Of a DNA stretch of 64,000 bases, positions 25,973-35,165 are shown one piece after another; positions within the stretch are counted from its first letter, which is position 1, and every line of letters starts with the position of its first letter. A program made the translations under genes and the position numbers. The notes beneath the pieces were generated by a model that saw nothing but the letters and a program-made list of their open reading frames with translations, was not told the origin of the DNA and did not search any database. Source of the DNA: Rhizobiaceae bacterium (lineage in GTDB: Bacteria > Pseudomonadota > Alphaproteobacteria > Rhizobiales > Rhizobiaceae); assembly GCA_017644105.1 (NCBI GenBank), contig JAEPMD010000016.1, positions 1 to 64,000 on the forward strand, written 5' to 3'.

Positions 25973-28828
25973 TTGTCAGAAACTTCTCACGTGGTTGATA
26001 AATCACCGCATGTGTCGGATGAAATTCGCCAGACCACATGTTACATGTGTGCCTGCCGTTGCGGGATTAATGTACATGTTCGCAAGGACGAAAATGGCGA
26101 TGATAAAATTCGCTATATTGAAGGCAACAAAGATCACCCGATCAATAAGGGTGTATTATGTGCCAAAGGTTCTGCTGGCATCATGCAGCATTATTCTCCT
26201 GCGCGTTTATCCAAGCCATTAAAGCGCGTTGGTGAACGGGGCGAAGGCAAGTTTGAGCCCATCGAGTGGGAAGAAGCGCTTGAGATGGCAACGGGCTGGT
26301 TGTCAGAAGTGCGTGAGAAGGATCCGAAAAAATTAGCCTTCTTTACTGGTCGTGACCAGTCGCAAAGTTTCACCGGTTGGTGGGCACAACAGTATGGCAC
26401 GCCAAACTTTGCCGCACATGGTGGTTTTTGTTCAGTGAATATGGCCGCTGGCGGTATCTACACATTCGGTGGTGCCTTCTGGGAGTTTGGTTCGCCGGAT
26501 TGGGACAAAACAGAATTATTCGTCATTTTCGGTGTTGCTGAAGATCATGATTCCAATCCGATTAAGATTGGGTTGTCGAAGCTGAAATCTCGCGGTGTCA
26601 AAACCATTGGCGTGAACCCGGTTCGTACAGGCTATAACGCGATTGCCGATGAATGGGTTGGTATTACACCCGGCACCGATGGCTTGTTTGTGCTTTCTCT
26701 TATTCATGAATTGCTCAAAGCTGGTCGCATCGATGTTGATTATTTGATCCGTTACACAAATGCGCCTTGGCTTGTAATCAATAATCCTGGTGGCAACGAC
26801 CACGGCACATTTGCACGTGATAAAGATGGCAATGCGCTCGTTCTTGACCGCAAAACAGGTAAGGCTGTTGCTTATAATAAAAAAGGTGTGAAGCCTGATC
26901 TTCAAGGTGAAGTCGCTGTCAAAAAAGGCATCAATGCGCGACCGGCTTTTGCGCTTCTTGCTGAGAAATATATGGACGAGAAATATGCGCCAGCCAATGT
27001 TTGCGACGCAACTGGGGTAAGTGCTAATCAGATCACACGTATCGCCGGTGAAATCGCTGAAGCTGCATTTGAGAAAGAGATCACGCTTGATCTGCCTTGG
27101 ACGGATATGAAAGGCGAAAAGCACGATAAGATGATCGGTCGCCCGGTGTCGTTCCATGCAATGCGCGGGATTTCTGCCCACTCAAATGGTTTCCAGACAT
27201 GCCGCGCAATCCACGTTCTGCAGATCTTGTTGGGCTCAATTGATTGCCCTGGTGGGTTTAGATTTAAACCACCATATCCGCGTCCGGTAGGTGCACAACC
27301 TGCACCTCATGGCGGCTCTAAACCAAATACACCGCTTGCTGGTCCGCAGCTTGGTTTCATGCGTGGTCCTGAAGGATTGCTACTGGAAGAAGATGGTGTC
27401 ACACCGCAGCGGATCGATAAAGGCTATTCATGGGACGCGCCAATGTCATCACATGGTTTGATGCATATGGTCATTCCAAATGCACATGCCCGTGATCCAT
27501 ACGGCATTGATGTCTTGTTCATGTATATGGCCAATATGTCATGGAACTCGTCGATGAATTCATCTGGCGTGATGAAAATGCTGACGGATAAAGATGAGAA
27601 TGGTGAATATATCATTCCAAAGCTCATTTATTCCGATGCTTATTCATCTGAAATGGTGGCTTATGCAGATCTTGTATTGCCTGATACCACTTATCTCGAA
27701 CGCCATGATGCGATTTCGCTGCTCGATCGTCCGATCAGTGAACCTGAAGCCATGTGTGATGCGATCCGCTGGCCAGTGTTTGAGCCTGATCGCGATGTAC
27801 GTGGCTTCCAATCTGTCTTGATTGATTTAGGTGGACGTCTTGGCTTGCCTGGCATGACCAATGAAGATGGTACTGCGAAGTTTAAAGATTACGCTGATTA
27901 CATCACCAACCACCAACGGAAACCAGGTGTGGGTCCACTTGCGGGCTGGCGCGGTGAAAACGGCGATAAAACCGGTCGCGGAGAACCTAATCCCGATCAA
28001 ATCCAACGCTATATTGAAAATGGCGGATTTTCTGAGAACCACGTGCCAACTGAAGCGCTCTATTACAAACATGCCAATATGGCGTGGCAGAATTGGGCAG
28101 TTGAAATGGGGCTACAAGATGCGCCTGTTGAAAACGTGTTCCAAATCTATTGTGAGCCGCTGGCGAAATTCCAATTATGTGCGGAAGGCAAGATGGAGCC
28201 GAAAGCTCCGCAAAGCCATGCATCTCGCATTAAGGAATGCTTTGATCCGTTGCCAGACTGGTATGCACCATTTGAAGGCACAGGCATTGATACAAGCGAA
28301 TATCCATATCATGCGCTGACACAGCGTCCTGCTGCCATGTATCACTCATGGGGATCACAAAATGCTTGGTTGCGCCAAATCCATGGTGATAATCCAATGT
28401 ATATCCCAAGCGAGATTTGCGATGAAGCTGGTCTTGAGGATGGTGATTGGGCTTGGATCATTTCCTATCACGGCAAGATCAAAGTGCCGGTACGCCGTAT
28501 GAATGCCGTGAACCAGAAAACGCTTTGGACTTGGAATGCGATTGGTAAACGCAAAGGTGCATGGTCTTTGTCACCTAATGCACCTGAGACCACCAAAGGC
28601 TTCTTGCTCAACCATTTGATCAACGAATTATTGCCTGCAAAAGAAGATGGCTACAGATGGTCAAATTCTGATCCGATAACCGGACAGGCCGCATGGTTTG
28701 ATTTGCGTGTGCGGGTTGAAAAAGCATCGGATGGCCCTGAGCTGTCTCAACCGCAATTTGATCAACAAAGTAATTCGGGGCATATCGCGCCAGAGGGCTT
28801 AAGTTACGGTAAGGAGTGGACGAAATAA
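25973..28828 (+). CDS. soeA: Molybdopterin oxidoreductase, probable sulfite dehydrogenase catalytic subunit
   Basis: 951 residues of the DMSO-reductase family. Cys23, 26, 30 and 63 form the N-terminal 4Fe-4S site, and Cys153 (GGFCSVNMAAG) is the likely molybdenum ligand. There is no twin-arginine signal, so it should face the cytoplasm, as SoeA does. Together with SoeB and SoeC it would oxidise cytoplasmic sulfite to sulfate and pass electrons to quinone. The TTG start at 25973 has GGAGG nine bases upstream. Its stop overlaps the soeB ATG. The placement right after tauABC argues for sulfite from Xsc as substrate. A thiosulfate, polysulfide or DMSO reductase cannot be fully excluded. Confidence 0.75.
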   Translation: MSETSHVVDKSPHVSDEIRQTTCYMCACRCGINVHVRKDENGDDKIRYIEGNKDHPINKGVLCAKGSAGIMQHYSPARLSKPLKRVGERGEGKFEPIEWEEALEMATGWLSEVREKDPKKLAFFTGRDQSQSFTGWWAQQYGTPNFAAHGGFCSVNMAAGGIYTFGGAFWEFGSPDWDKTELFVIFGVAEDHDSNPIKIGLSKLKSRGVKTIGVNPVRTGYNAIADEWVGITPGTDGLFVLSLIHELLKAGRIDVDYLIRYTNAPWLVINNPGGNDHGTFARDKDGNALVLDRKTGKAVAYNKKGVKPDLQGEVAVKKGINARPAFALLAEKYMDEKYAPANVCDATGVSANQITRIAGEIAEAAFEKEITLDLPWTDMKGEKHDKMIGRPVSFHAMRGISAHSNGFQTCRAIHVLQILLGSIDCPGGFRFKPPYPRPVGAQPAPHGGSKPNTPLAGPQLGFMRGPEGLLLEEDGVTPQRIDKGYSWDAPMSSHGLMHMVIPNAHARDPYGIDVLFMYMANMSWNSSMNSSGVMKMLTDKDENGEYIIPKLIYSDAYSSEMVAYADLVLPDTTYLERHDAISLLDRPISEPEAMCDAIRWPVFEPDRDVRGFQSVLIDLGGRLGLPGMTNEDGTAKFKDYADYITNHQRKPGVGPLAGWRGENGDKTGRGEPNPDQIQRYIENGGFSENHVPTEALYYKHANMAWQNWAVEMGLQDAPVENVFQIYCEPLAKFQLCAEGKMEPKAPQSHASRIKECFDPLPDWYAPFEGTGIDTSEYPYHALTQRPAAMYHSWGSQNAWLRQIHGDNPMYIPSEICDEAGLEDGDWAWIISYHGKIKVPVRRMNAVNQKTLWTWNAIGKRKGAWSLSPNAPETTKGFLLNHLINELLPAKEDGYRWSNSDPITGQAAWFDLRVRVEKASDGPELSQPQFDQQSNSGHIAPEGLSYGKEWTK

Positions 28829-29586
28829 TGACCATGCTTCCTCAAACAACCCAAAAGAAACTTGGGCTCGTTATTGATTTGGATATCTGCGTTGGGTGCC
28901 ATGCCTGCGCGGTGAACTGTAAAGAATGGAATACGGGTGGCTATGGTGCAGCTCTGTCTGATACCGAACCTTATGGTGACAGTCCAACAGGTGCTTGGCT
29001 CAATCGCATCCATACTTATGAAGTGACACCTGAAGACGCGCCAGCTTCTATCGTTCACTTTCCAAAATCATGTCTTCATTGTGATGACGCGCCTTGTGTG
29101 ACTGTGTGTCCAACGGGTGCAAGTTATAAACGCAGCGAAGACGGCATTGTGCTTGTTGACGAAGACATGTGTATTGGCTGTGGGCTTTGTGCCTGGTCAT
29201 GTCCATATGGTGCTCGCGAAATGGATCCAACCGAAAACGTTATGAAGAAATGTACTTTGTGCGTAGACCGGATTTACAACGAGAATTTGGAAGAAGCAGA
29301 TCGCGTGCCGGCATGTGTGAAAACTTGTCCTGCAAGCGCTCGTCACTTCGGTGATTTCGCGGATCCAAATTCAGACGTATCAAAAATGGTTGCCGATCGC
29401 GGTGGTATCAACCTTATGCCGGAAATGGAAACATCACCGGTCAATAAATATCTGCCACCACGTCCTAAAACGCGCCCTGAAAGCACAGGATGCGGCAGCG
29501 CTTCAGCTGCATCATCCGTTGTCGCAGATAAAGGCGTTCTTGGTTGGCTCGATCGCGCTCTCACATCACTAGACAAGTTGGGATAA
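28828..29586 (+). CDS. soeB: 4Fe-4S electron-transfer subunit of the Soe complex
   Basis: 252 residues from ATG 28828 (TAATG overlap with soeA; AAGGAG upstream). Four 4Fe-4S cysteine groups are visible: Cys21, 24, 27 and 31 (CVGCHACAVNC), CLHCDDAPCVTVC, CIGCGLCAWSC and a last CTLC group with ACVKTC. This DmsB/PhsB/SoeB-type ferredoxin carries electrons from the molybdenum subunit to the membrane anchor. The tail after about residue 200 is variable. Confidence 0.8.
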   Translation: MTMLPQTTQKKLGLVIDLDICVGCHACAVNCKEWNTGGYGAALSDTEPYGDSPTGAWLNRIHTYEVTPEDAPASIVHFPKSCLHCDDAPCVTVCPTGASYKRSEDGIVLVDEDMCIGCGLCAWSCPYGAREMDPTENVMKKCTLCVDRIYNENLEEADRVPACVKTCPASARHFGDFADPNSDVSKMVADRGGINLMPEMETSPVNKYLPPRPKTRPESTGCGSASAASSVVADKGVLGWLDRALTSLDKLG

Positions 29587-29589
29587 GTC

Positions 29590-30507
29590 ATGCATCCAGC
29601 AATTTCAGTTATATTCTTTACCGTTATTTCCGGTGCCGGATTTGGTTTTATTGCGCTATTAGGTCTTGGATGGGCAATGCCAAATAGTGCGCTGGCAGCT
29701 TTCTTCATTTCACTACTTGCCGGTGGATTATGTGTCATCGGACTTTTGTCCTCGCTCTTCCACTTGGGTCACCCTGAACGTTTCTGGCGTGCATTTTCGC
29801 AATGGCACTCATCTTGGCTCTCGCGTGAAGGTGTCTTGTCGGTTCTCACTCTGACATTATTCGCCATTTATGCACTTATCTGGATGGCGACAGGCGAGCG
29901 TATTGGCGTGCTTGGTTTCATCATTGCGGTGTTATCAATCATCACGATCTATGCGACGTCCATGATCTACGCTTCACTTAAAACAGTGCCAAGCTGGCAT
30001 AATGTGCTCACGTCTATCTGCTATGTCGCATTTGGTTTGGCGTCTGGCATCGTATTGGCTGCAACATTTGGCACGGCCTCTTATGTGTTGGGCATGTCAG
30101 TTAGCGTATTGGCTGGTATTGCATTGATCGCTGCTTGGGGTTTGAAGCTTTTATGGTGGCGTCGTGCTGATGGTGTTGGGTTTTCAGATACAGGTTCTGA
30201 TACGGGAACCGCAACAGGTCTTGGCCATCTTGGTAAGGTCAAGTTGTTTGAAAAACCGCATTCAGGTGAAAACTATCTGACCAAAGAAATGATGCACCAG
30301 ATTGGTCGTAAACACGCCAAGAAATTGCGCGCGATTTCGGTTGGTCTGGGTCTGATCGTGCCGTTTATTTTTGCTGCTTTAGCATTCGTAACAGGTGCCT
30401 ATGGTCCATTTATGTTCTTAGCGTTTTTATCCATGTTAGCAGGTCTGTTTGCCGAGCGCTGGCTGTTCTTTGCTGAAGCCAAGCATGCGGTATCGCTTTA
30501 CTACTAA
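29590..30507 (+). CDS. soeC: DmsC-type membrane anchor of the Soe complex
   Basis: 305 residues, about eight membrane helices, DmsC family. The helix-loop motif LLSSLFHLGHPERFWRAFSQ is typical. It anchors SoeAB to the inner face of the membrane and hands electrons to the quinone pool. It starts four bases after soeB and ends just before a perfect palindromic terminator. Confidence 0.8.
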   Translation: MHPAISVIFFTVISGAGFGFIALLGLGWAMPNSALAAFFISLLAGGLCVIGLLSSLFHLGHPERFWRAFSQWHSSWLSREGVLSVLTLTLFAIYALIWMATGERIGVLGFIIAVLSIITIYATSMIYASLKTVPSWHNVLTSICYVAFGLASGIVLAATFGTASYVLGMSVSVLAGIALIAAWGLKLLWWRRADGVGFSDTGSDTGTATGLGHLGKVKLFEKPHSGENYLTKEMMHQIGRKHAKKLRAISVGLGLIVPFIFAALAFVTGAYGPFMFLAFLSMLAGLFAERWLFFAEAKHAVSLYY

Positions 30508-30514
30508 TATGAAA

Positions 30515-30538
30515 TTGGCGGCCTAGGCCGCCTTTTTT
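30515..30538 (+). terminator. Terminator shared by soeC and btaB
   Basis: Perfect 16-base palindrome GGCGGCCTAGGCCGCC at 30517-30532 with six T after it. The stop codon of the convergent btaB lies in its centre. Confidence 0.9.
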
Positions 30539-31212
30539 GTATCTACCTGTGAGAGGCGCTTTGGTCCAATAACGCAGTAGTGGCTATAGTCTTTATAGAG
30601 CTCTCGGAATTCTATGTTTCTGTTATTTGAGCCAGCGAGATGACTGACAAATTCAAACAAATCTGCGCGTGGGGTTACGTGGAATATCTTCAACCACCAA
30701 ATTAGTATCGATTTGAACAATTTTGGTAATTGAGATTGCTGACCAAAATCGACAATATGGATGGAGCCTTTGTCGGACAGATGGCTGATCGCCTGTTCTA
30801 GCGTTCCTTGCCAATCCGGGATCATAGAAAGACTATAAGAGATATAAATTCGATCGAATTTCCCAACGCCGAATAATGCATGGGCTGAGAAATCTGTCGC
30901 ATCGCCTTGCCGGATCTGAATGCGCTCTGAGAGCTGATGTTTATCAATATGTTTAGCTGCTGTTTTTAGCATTTCGTGCGAAATGTCTAAGCCAAAAAAG
31001 TTTGCGTTTCGGTAGCGTTTCGCCGCGACAATTAAGTTTCGCCCAGTTCCGCAGCCCAGCTCCAACACGCGTCCATCATGCGGTGGTGCAAGATCATTTA
31101 TCAGTCTGTCTCGACCCAACAGATAGTGCTTTCTGCTGGCATCATAAATATGCCGCTGAAATGCATAGATGCCATCCATCTGCAATTTATGAGATATTGC
31201 GCTATTCGTCAT
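30523..31212 (-). CDS. btaB: Betaine-lipid N-methyltransferase
   Basis: 229 residues. Class I SAM methyltransferase (motif I VLELGCGTGRN, then FGLDIS). Directly behind btaA it is expected to methylate diacylglyceryl-homoserine three times, giving the betaine lipid DGTS. The start chosen is ATG 31212, four bases after the btaA stop with AAGG eight bases upstream; the longer reading frame to 31251 would overlap btaA. The assignment rests on the BtaA/PlcP context, because methyltransferases of this size are many. Confidence 0.88.
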   Translation of the reverse strand: MTNSAISHKLQMDGIYAFQRHIYDASRKHYLLGRDRLINDLAPPHDGRVLELGCGTGRNLIVAAKRYRNANFFGLDISHEMLKTAAKHIDKHQLSERIQIRQGDATDFSAHALFGVGKFDRIYISYSLSMIPDWQGTLEQAISHLSDKGSIHIVDFGQQSQLPKLFKSILIWWLKIFHVTPRADLFEFVSHLAGSNNRNIEFRELYKDYSHYCVIGPKRLSQVDTKKAA

Positions 31213-31216
31213 TTGA

Positions 31217-32446
31217 TCAGCCTTTACATTCGTAAAGATGGAAACCACCATAAATCGCTGATCGATCCTGTTTCGTCAGCTCTTTGGATTGATCCGCATG
31301 ATATTGCCAATTGGACAAAATCTTTTCCGATATACGGCCTTCCAATATTGAAGGTATTCCAGCTGTTCTAAAGATGACCCGCGCACCAGGTGCCGCCGTA
31401 CGATCAATTTCCTGCCAAAGGTCTTCAAGTTGATCCTCGGTCATCCAATCTTGCGCATCAAGAAGAACATAACCGTTTTTAGACTTATCTTTTTGGGATT
31501 TGAGATAAGCCGTGAAGGTTTTGTTTTGATATTCGACATTTGTTTTTGCGGATTTGAGTGTTCGCAAATTTTTAAATTGAAGATAAGGCGGTAGTGGGCC
31601 TGTGCTGTCGTCTTTATATCCGCGGTTAAATGCCTGCCAAGCAAAGTAATTCTCAGACAATGGGAAGTCGCACATCAGCGCGCGTGTGCGCTCTTTTAAG
31701 ACCGCGAGCATGTCACCGTTAGCGGCGCTGGCCAGTTCTTCATATTGCTGCGGTGGGATTCCTAGGCCAAACAGGCTAAGCTTTCGATCTGTCAGAAACT
31801 TAATGAATTTTCCGTCAAACATCGGTTCCACATGCAGTTTGTAGTACCTTTTTTGCTCGTCAAGATTTCTGCAATCAATGAACTCTTGCAGATCAACACC
31901 ATTCAATTTTGCAAAAACATGAACCGCTTTGATGAAGCGGCCTAAAACACCATTTTGGTAAAACCCATTGGTGAACATATCAATCTTGCGCTTCGTTAGA
32001 CGTTGGCGCGATTCCCAATATCTAATCGTCTGTGCATCCAGATTTGGTTTATAATAAACTTCATAAATATTGATGTTGGATGGGTTATCACCCGTGCCGA
32101 AGAAATCGAAAAAAGTTCGATAATTCGGGGAGTGCCGGATACCAACTAGTTTGAGTTTGTTTAAAGCGATATGGGCCGGAGATAGATCCAGCGCAGTGAT
32201 ATTGGCGGGTTCTTTCGTCATGTAAGACAAAACATTGCAGCCACCTGATGCGATGCAAACAAGATTGTCATCCGGTTGAATATTGAGCGCCTTCATGTCT
32301 ACTTCTGGATCTTCCCAGATCTGGGGATAGACAAGTTTGGTAAAGTTGTGCGCAAATAAACGTTCCTGCAATCCTGTTTTGGACAATAAAGGATGGCGCG
32401 ATACAGATTGAATGACCTGCTGTCGATAACTACTTACCTGTTCCAT
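31217..32446 (-). CDS. btaA: SAM:diacylglycerol 3-amino-3-carboxypropyltransferase
   Basis: 409 residues, DUF3419/BtaA family. It moves the aminocarboxypropyl group of SAM to diacylglycerol, the first step of DGTS synthesis at the membrane. The SAM-binding region reads VCIASGGCNVLSYMT and ALDLSPAHIALNKLKL. The start is ATG 32446, nine bases after GAAAGG; the open frame continues upstream into plcP but lacks homology there. It is the middle gene of plcP-btaA-btaB. Confidence 0.92.
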   Translation of the reverse strand: MEQVSSYRQQVIQSVSRHPLLSKTGLQERLFAHNFTKLVYPQIWEDPEVDMKALNIQPDDNLVCIASGGCNVLSYMTKEPANITALDLSPAHIALNKLKLVGIRHSPNYRTFFDFFGTGDNPSNINIYEVYYKPNLDAQTIRYWESRQRLTKRKIDMFTNGFYQNGVLGRFIKAVHVFAKLNGVDLQEFIDCRNLDEQKRYYKLHVEPMFDGKFIKFLTDRKLSLFGLGIPPQQYEELASAANGDMLAVLKERTRALMCDFPLSENYFAWQAFNRGYKDDSTGPLPPYLQFKNLRTLKSAKTNVEYQNKTFTAYLKSQKDKSKNGYVLLDAQDWMTEDQLEDLWQEIDRTAAPGARVIFRTAGIPSILEGRISEKILSNWQYHADQSKELTKQDRSAIYGGFHLYECKG

Positions 32447-32480
32447 GATTAAACAACCTTTCCTTATGGGGTCGAGCTGG

Positions 32481-33305
32481 CTAAGCTTCGAGCGGCTCAG
32501 ACCCTTTTGATTTAGATTCAATTTTTTGATGAATATCTTTGCCAATTTGGAGGGTTTTTGCGCCGGTTTCCGCCCAATAAATAAGCTCAAATTCCCCGTC
32601 AAAACTCTCAGTTATGGCCGTGCAGCTCTCCACCCAGTCTCCGGTATTGAGATATTCCACATCATTGATTTTCTTAATGGTTGGGTGATGGATGTGACCG
32701 CAGATGATGCCATCTGCGTCATGTTTTTTTGCTTCTGAGGATAAGATGTCTTCGTATTCACCGATAAAATTGACGGCGCTTTTGACTTTATATTTTGCCC
32801 AGCGGGATAGGGACCAATATTGTCCGCCCCATAAACGGCGAAATTTGTTGAGCCAGGTGCTGAGATTTAAAACTGTCTCATAAGCCCAGTCACCGACATG
32901 CGCCAGCCATTTGGCATTTTTGATCACTACATCAAATTGATCGCCGTGAATGATGAGATATTTTTTGCCTTTGGCACTTTCAAATATGTCACTTTCTTTA
33001 ACCTCAATCCCGCCAAAATGGGTGCCGAAATAGCTGCGCATCACTTCATCATGGTTTCCCGGAATATATGTGATCTTGGTACCTTTTCTCGCCTTGCGCA
33101 AAATCTTCTGGACAACATCATTATGTGTTTGAGGCCAGTACCAGCCTTTTTTAAGTCGCCATCCATCAAAAATATCACCAATCAGATATATATGTTCAGC
33201 GTCATGGATTTTTAAAAAACTGAGCAATAGTTCAGCCTGGCAACCTTTTGTGCCCAAATGAATGTCTGATAAAAATAATGCGCGGTGGTGAAAATTCTGT
33301 GACAA
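32481..33305 (-). CDS. plcP: PlcP-type phospholipase C (metallophosphoesterase)
   Basis: 274 residues. Calcineurin-like phosphoesterase motifs in order: SDIHLG, GDIFDGW, PGNHDE, HGDQFD and GHIHHP. The family resembles LpxH, but beside btaAB it matches Sinorhizobium PlcP, which hydrolyses phosphatidylcholine and other phospholipids to diacylglycerol under phosphate limitation, freeing phosphate and supplying BtaA with substrate. The start is probably TTG 33305, with GGAG eight bases upstream; the longer frame to 33380 would run through the Pho box at 33349 and is rejected. Confidence 0.88.
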   Translation of the reverse strand: MSQNFHHRALFLSDIHLGTKGCQAELLLSFLKIHDAEHIYLIGDIFDGWRLKKGWYWPQTHNDVVQKILRKARKGTKITYIPGNHDEVMRSYFGTHFGGIEVKESDIFESAKGKKYLIIHGDQFDVVIKNAKWLAHVGDWAYETVLNLSTWLNKFRRLWGGQYWSLSRWAKYKVKSAVNFIGEYEDILSSEAKKHDADGIICGHIHHPTIKKINDVEYLNTGDWVESCTAITESFDGEFELIYWAETGAKTLQIGKDIHQKIESKSKGSEPLEA

Positions 33306-33348
33306 GGTTCCAGCTCCAGAGAATTTGCAACTCTTTAACCCTATCCAG

Positions 33349-33366
33349 ATGACAAGCTGATGACAT
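33349..33366 (-). promoter_or_regulatory. Pho box of the plcP-btaAB operon
   Basis: On the minus strand the sequence is ATGTCAT-CAGC-TTGTCAT: two copies of the (C)TGTCAT PhoB repeat with the correct 11-base period, missing only the first C of each. It lies 44 bases upstream of the plcP TTG. PhoB activation on phosphate starvation is strongly suggested. Confidence 0.8.
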
Positions 33367-33504
33367 GATGCACCGGTCAAATGTGCGTTGTTGCAATCCG
33401 GGATTACCCATAAGTTTAGAAATAGGGTTAATAGAACGGAAAGGTCCTTGGCGTATCTTATTACATAGTAGTGTATTGTATTTCGTGTTGTGTGCTAGCG
33501 TATT

Positions 33505-35073
33505 ATGGCGAAAAAACCGTCCAAAACGACGCCCAAAGATGGTGATCTAGAACAAGCCCCGAAGAAGGGATTGTTCGGCTTTTTGCGACGTAAAAAGAAA
33601 AATAAGACAAAAGATCAAGAAGATAACGCTGTTTTAGCTGAACAAGAAGCTGAAGCATCAAGCAAAGAAGATGTCGTCGCGGATAAAAAGCCGGCAGCTA
33701 AGAAAGCGCGCAAATCAACTGCCAAAAAGAAGCCTGCTGCTGCGAAAAAAGCGCCTTCTGCACCAAAATCTACAAAAGAAGAACCCAAACGCAAACGTGG
33801 TCGGCCAAAAAAACAAGTAGGGGAAGCGCAAGTTGCGGCAGTTGTTGACCACGCCGAAGATGAAGTTGCACCATCAGAAGGTAAGAAAAAACGGTCATTG
33901 TTTGGTTTCTTGAAACGCAAGAAGAAGACAAAAGAATCGGTTGATGAGCAGGTTCTGACTAAAGATGTTGCTGATGATCAGGCCTCTGAGAAAAAGCCAA
34001 AGAAGAAACTTTTCGGATTTTTAAGTCGTAAGAAAAAAGCCAAGACACCAGCTGAGGAAACTGTTGTTGAGGAAATTGTTCCCTTGGAGCCGACCGGCGA
34101 TATGCCCGTTGGTACGGGGATGATCGATATCGATATTGAAGAGGCGGCTCCTGTTAAGAAGGGCTTCTTTAGCAAAAAGATGTTGATCATCATCCTGTCC
34201 GGCTTTGTACTGACGGCAACATCAGGTGCAGCCGCAATTGTGTTTGTGAGCCCCGGTTTTCTCAATAAAAATATTACTGGATTGGCATGTGATGTGGTGC
34301 ATGAAGTTGAATTCGAACTCATGAAAGAAAATCGGGTGACATCGTATATTCGTGCCGATGCTATGCCGACAAAAGAACGTGTTCTTCTTGTGCTCAACTA
34401 CACAAAATTCCTCATGCAAGAATATCCTGAAAGCCAGCTCGTTTCAGTTTCGCTGCTTGATACGGAAGGGCCGACAAGCCGTCGCGATTTTCGTGGCAGT
34501 AACATTGGTGCGCAAGTGGTACATGCGCCTGATCCGTTGTTAACTCAGGCGACTAAACAGAAGTGGGAAGTGCGCTATGTTAATGCGGATCGAGCTCATG
34601 GTGGAAAGTTCATTGGTGATCGCTATGAACTAACACCAGAAGAGATTAGCGTGCTGAGCGAAGAAATTATCGAGCCATTGGGTTGTTATGTTCCTGAAGA
34701 GGAGATGACCGAAGAAGAATTGGCTGAAAAAGAACGTCTTGAGGCTGAGGCACTCGCGGCAGAAGAGGCGGCACAGGCAGCGCTTGAAGCGGAGGAGGCG
34801 AAAAACGCCGAACCAGGTATGATCGACAATGTGTTGGCATTTGTAGGCCTGGGCGGTTCTGGTGATGACGAAATGGCTCTTGAAGAGGGTATGACGGAAG
34901 AAAACGCCAATATTTATCCCGGTGACAAAGCTGAAATGGAAGCCGAACAAATGGAAAATGAAAAAGGTTTCTTTGATGGTCTCTTACAAATGGTTGGTTT
35001 GGGTTCGGATGAGAATTCGGCACAAAATGAACAAGAAGTTGACGTTTTGGGGACAAAAATCCGCTACAATTAA
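33505..35073 (+). CDS. Unrecognised membrane protein with AT-hook and lysine/alanine-rich tail
   Basis: 522 residues, no family recognised. The N-terminal 220 residues are very basic: three copies of LFGFL followed by a basic RKKK-type run (23-33, 132-141, 169-178), a histone-H1-like KA-rich stretch (60-90) and an AT-hook, PKRKRGRPKK (94-103). One membrane helix lies at about 226-248. A compact domain (about 255-395) with two cysteines (262, 394) follows, predicted outside the cytoplasm. The end is acidic coiled coil (about 396-436) plus two related segments ending FVGLG (440s) and MVGLG (490s). The ATG at 33505 has no clear ribosome site. It diverges from plcP. A membrane tether for DNA is a possible reading, but unproven. 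Confidence 0.8.
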   Translation: MAKKPSKTTPKDGDLEQAPKKGLFGFLRRKKKNKTKDQEDNAVLAEQEAEASSKEDVVADKKPAAKKARKSTAKKKPAAAKKAPSAPKSTKEEPKRKRGRPKKQVGEAQVAAVVDHAEDEVAPSEGKKKRSLFGFLKRKKKTKESVDEQVLTKDVADDQASEKKPKKKLFGFLSRKKKAKTPAEETVVEEIVPLEPTGDMPVGTGMIDIDIEEAAPVKKGFFSKKMLIIILSGFVLTATSGAAAIVFVSPGFLNKNITGLACDVVHEVEFELMKENRVTSYIRADAMPTKERVLLVLNYTKFLMQEYPESQLVSVSLLDTEGPTSRRDFRGSNIGAQVVHAPDPLLTQATKQKWEVRYVNADRAHGGKFIGDRYELTPEEISVLSEEIIEPLGCYVPEEEMTEEELAEKERLEAEALAAEEAAQAALEAEEAKNAEPGMIDNVLAFVGLGGSGDDEMALEEGMTEENANIYPGDKAEMEAEQMENEKGFFDGLLQMVGLGSDENSAQNEQEVDVLGTKIRYN

Positions 35074-35165
35074 GTTCCAGGAATATATCTTTACGTAAAC
35101 TGAATTGATTTTCTTCATCTTGAATCTGATGCGATAATCAGTTGTGAAGTTTGTAGGAGATAATT

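Noticed and set aside
25973-30507. Formate dehydrogenase or periplasmic DMSO reductase
   Set aside because: No twin-arginine signal, no selenocysteine or formate-type motif; DmsC-type anchor plus taurine context fit SoeABC better, though not proven.
32447-32602. Longer N-terminus of btaA overlapping plcP
   Set aside because: ATG 32446 has a good ribosome site, and the upstream 52 codons show no BtaA similarity.
33306-33380. Longer N-terminus of plcP
   Set aside because: It would translate through the Pho box, lacks a ribosome site and extends past the conserved family start.
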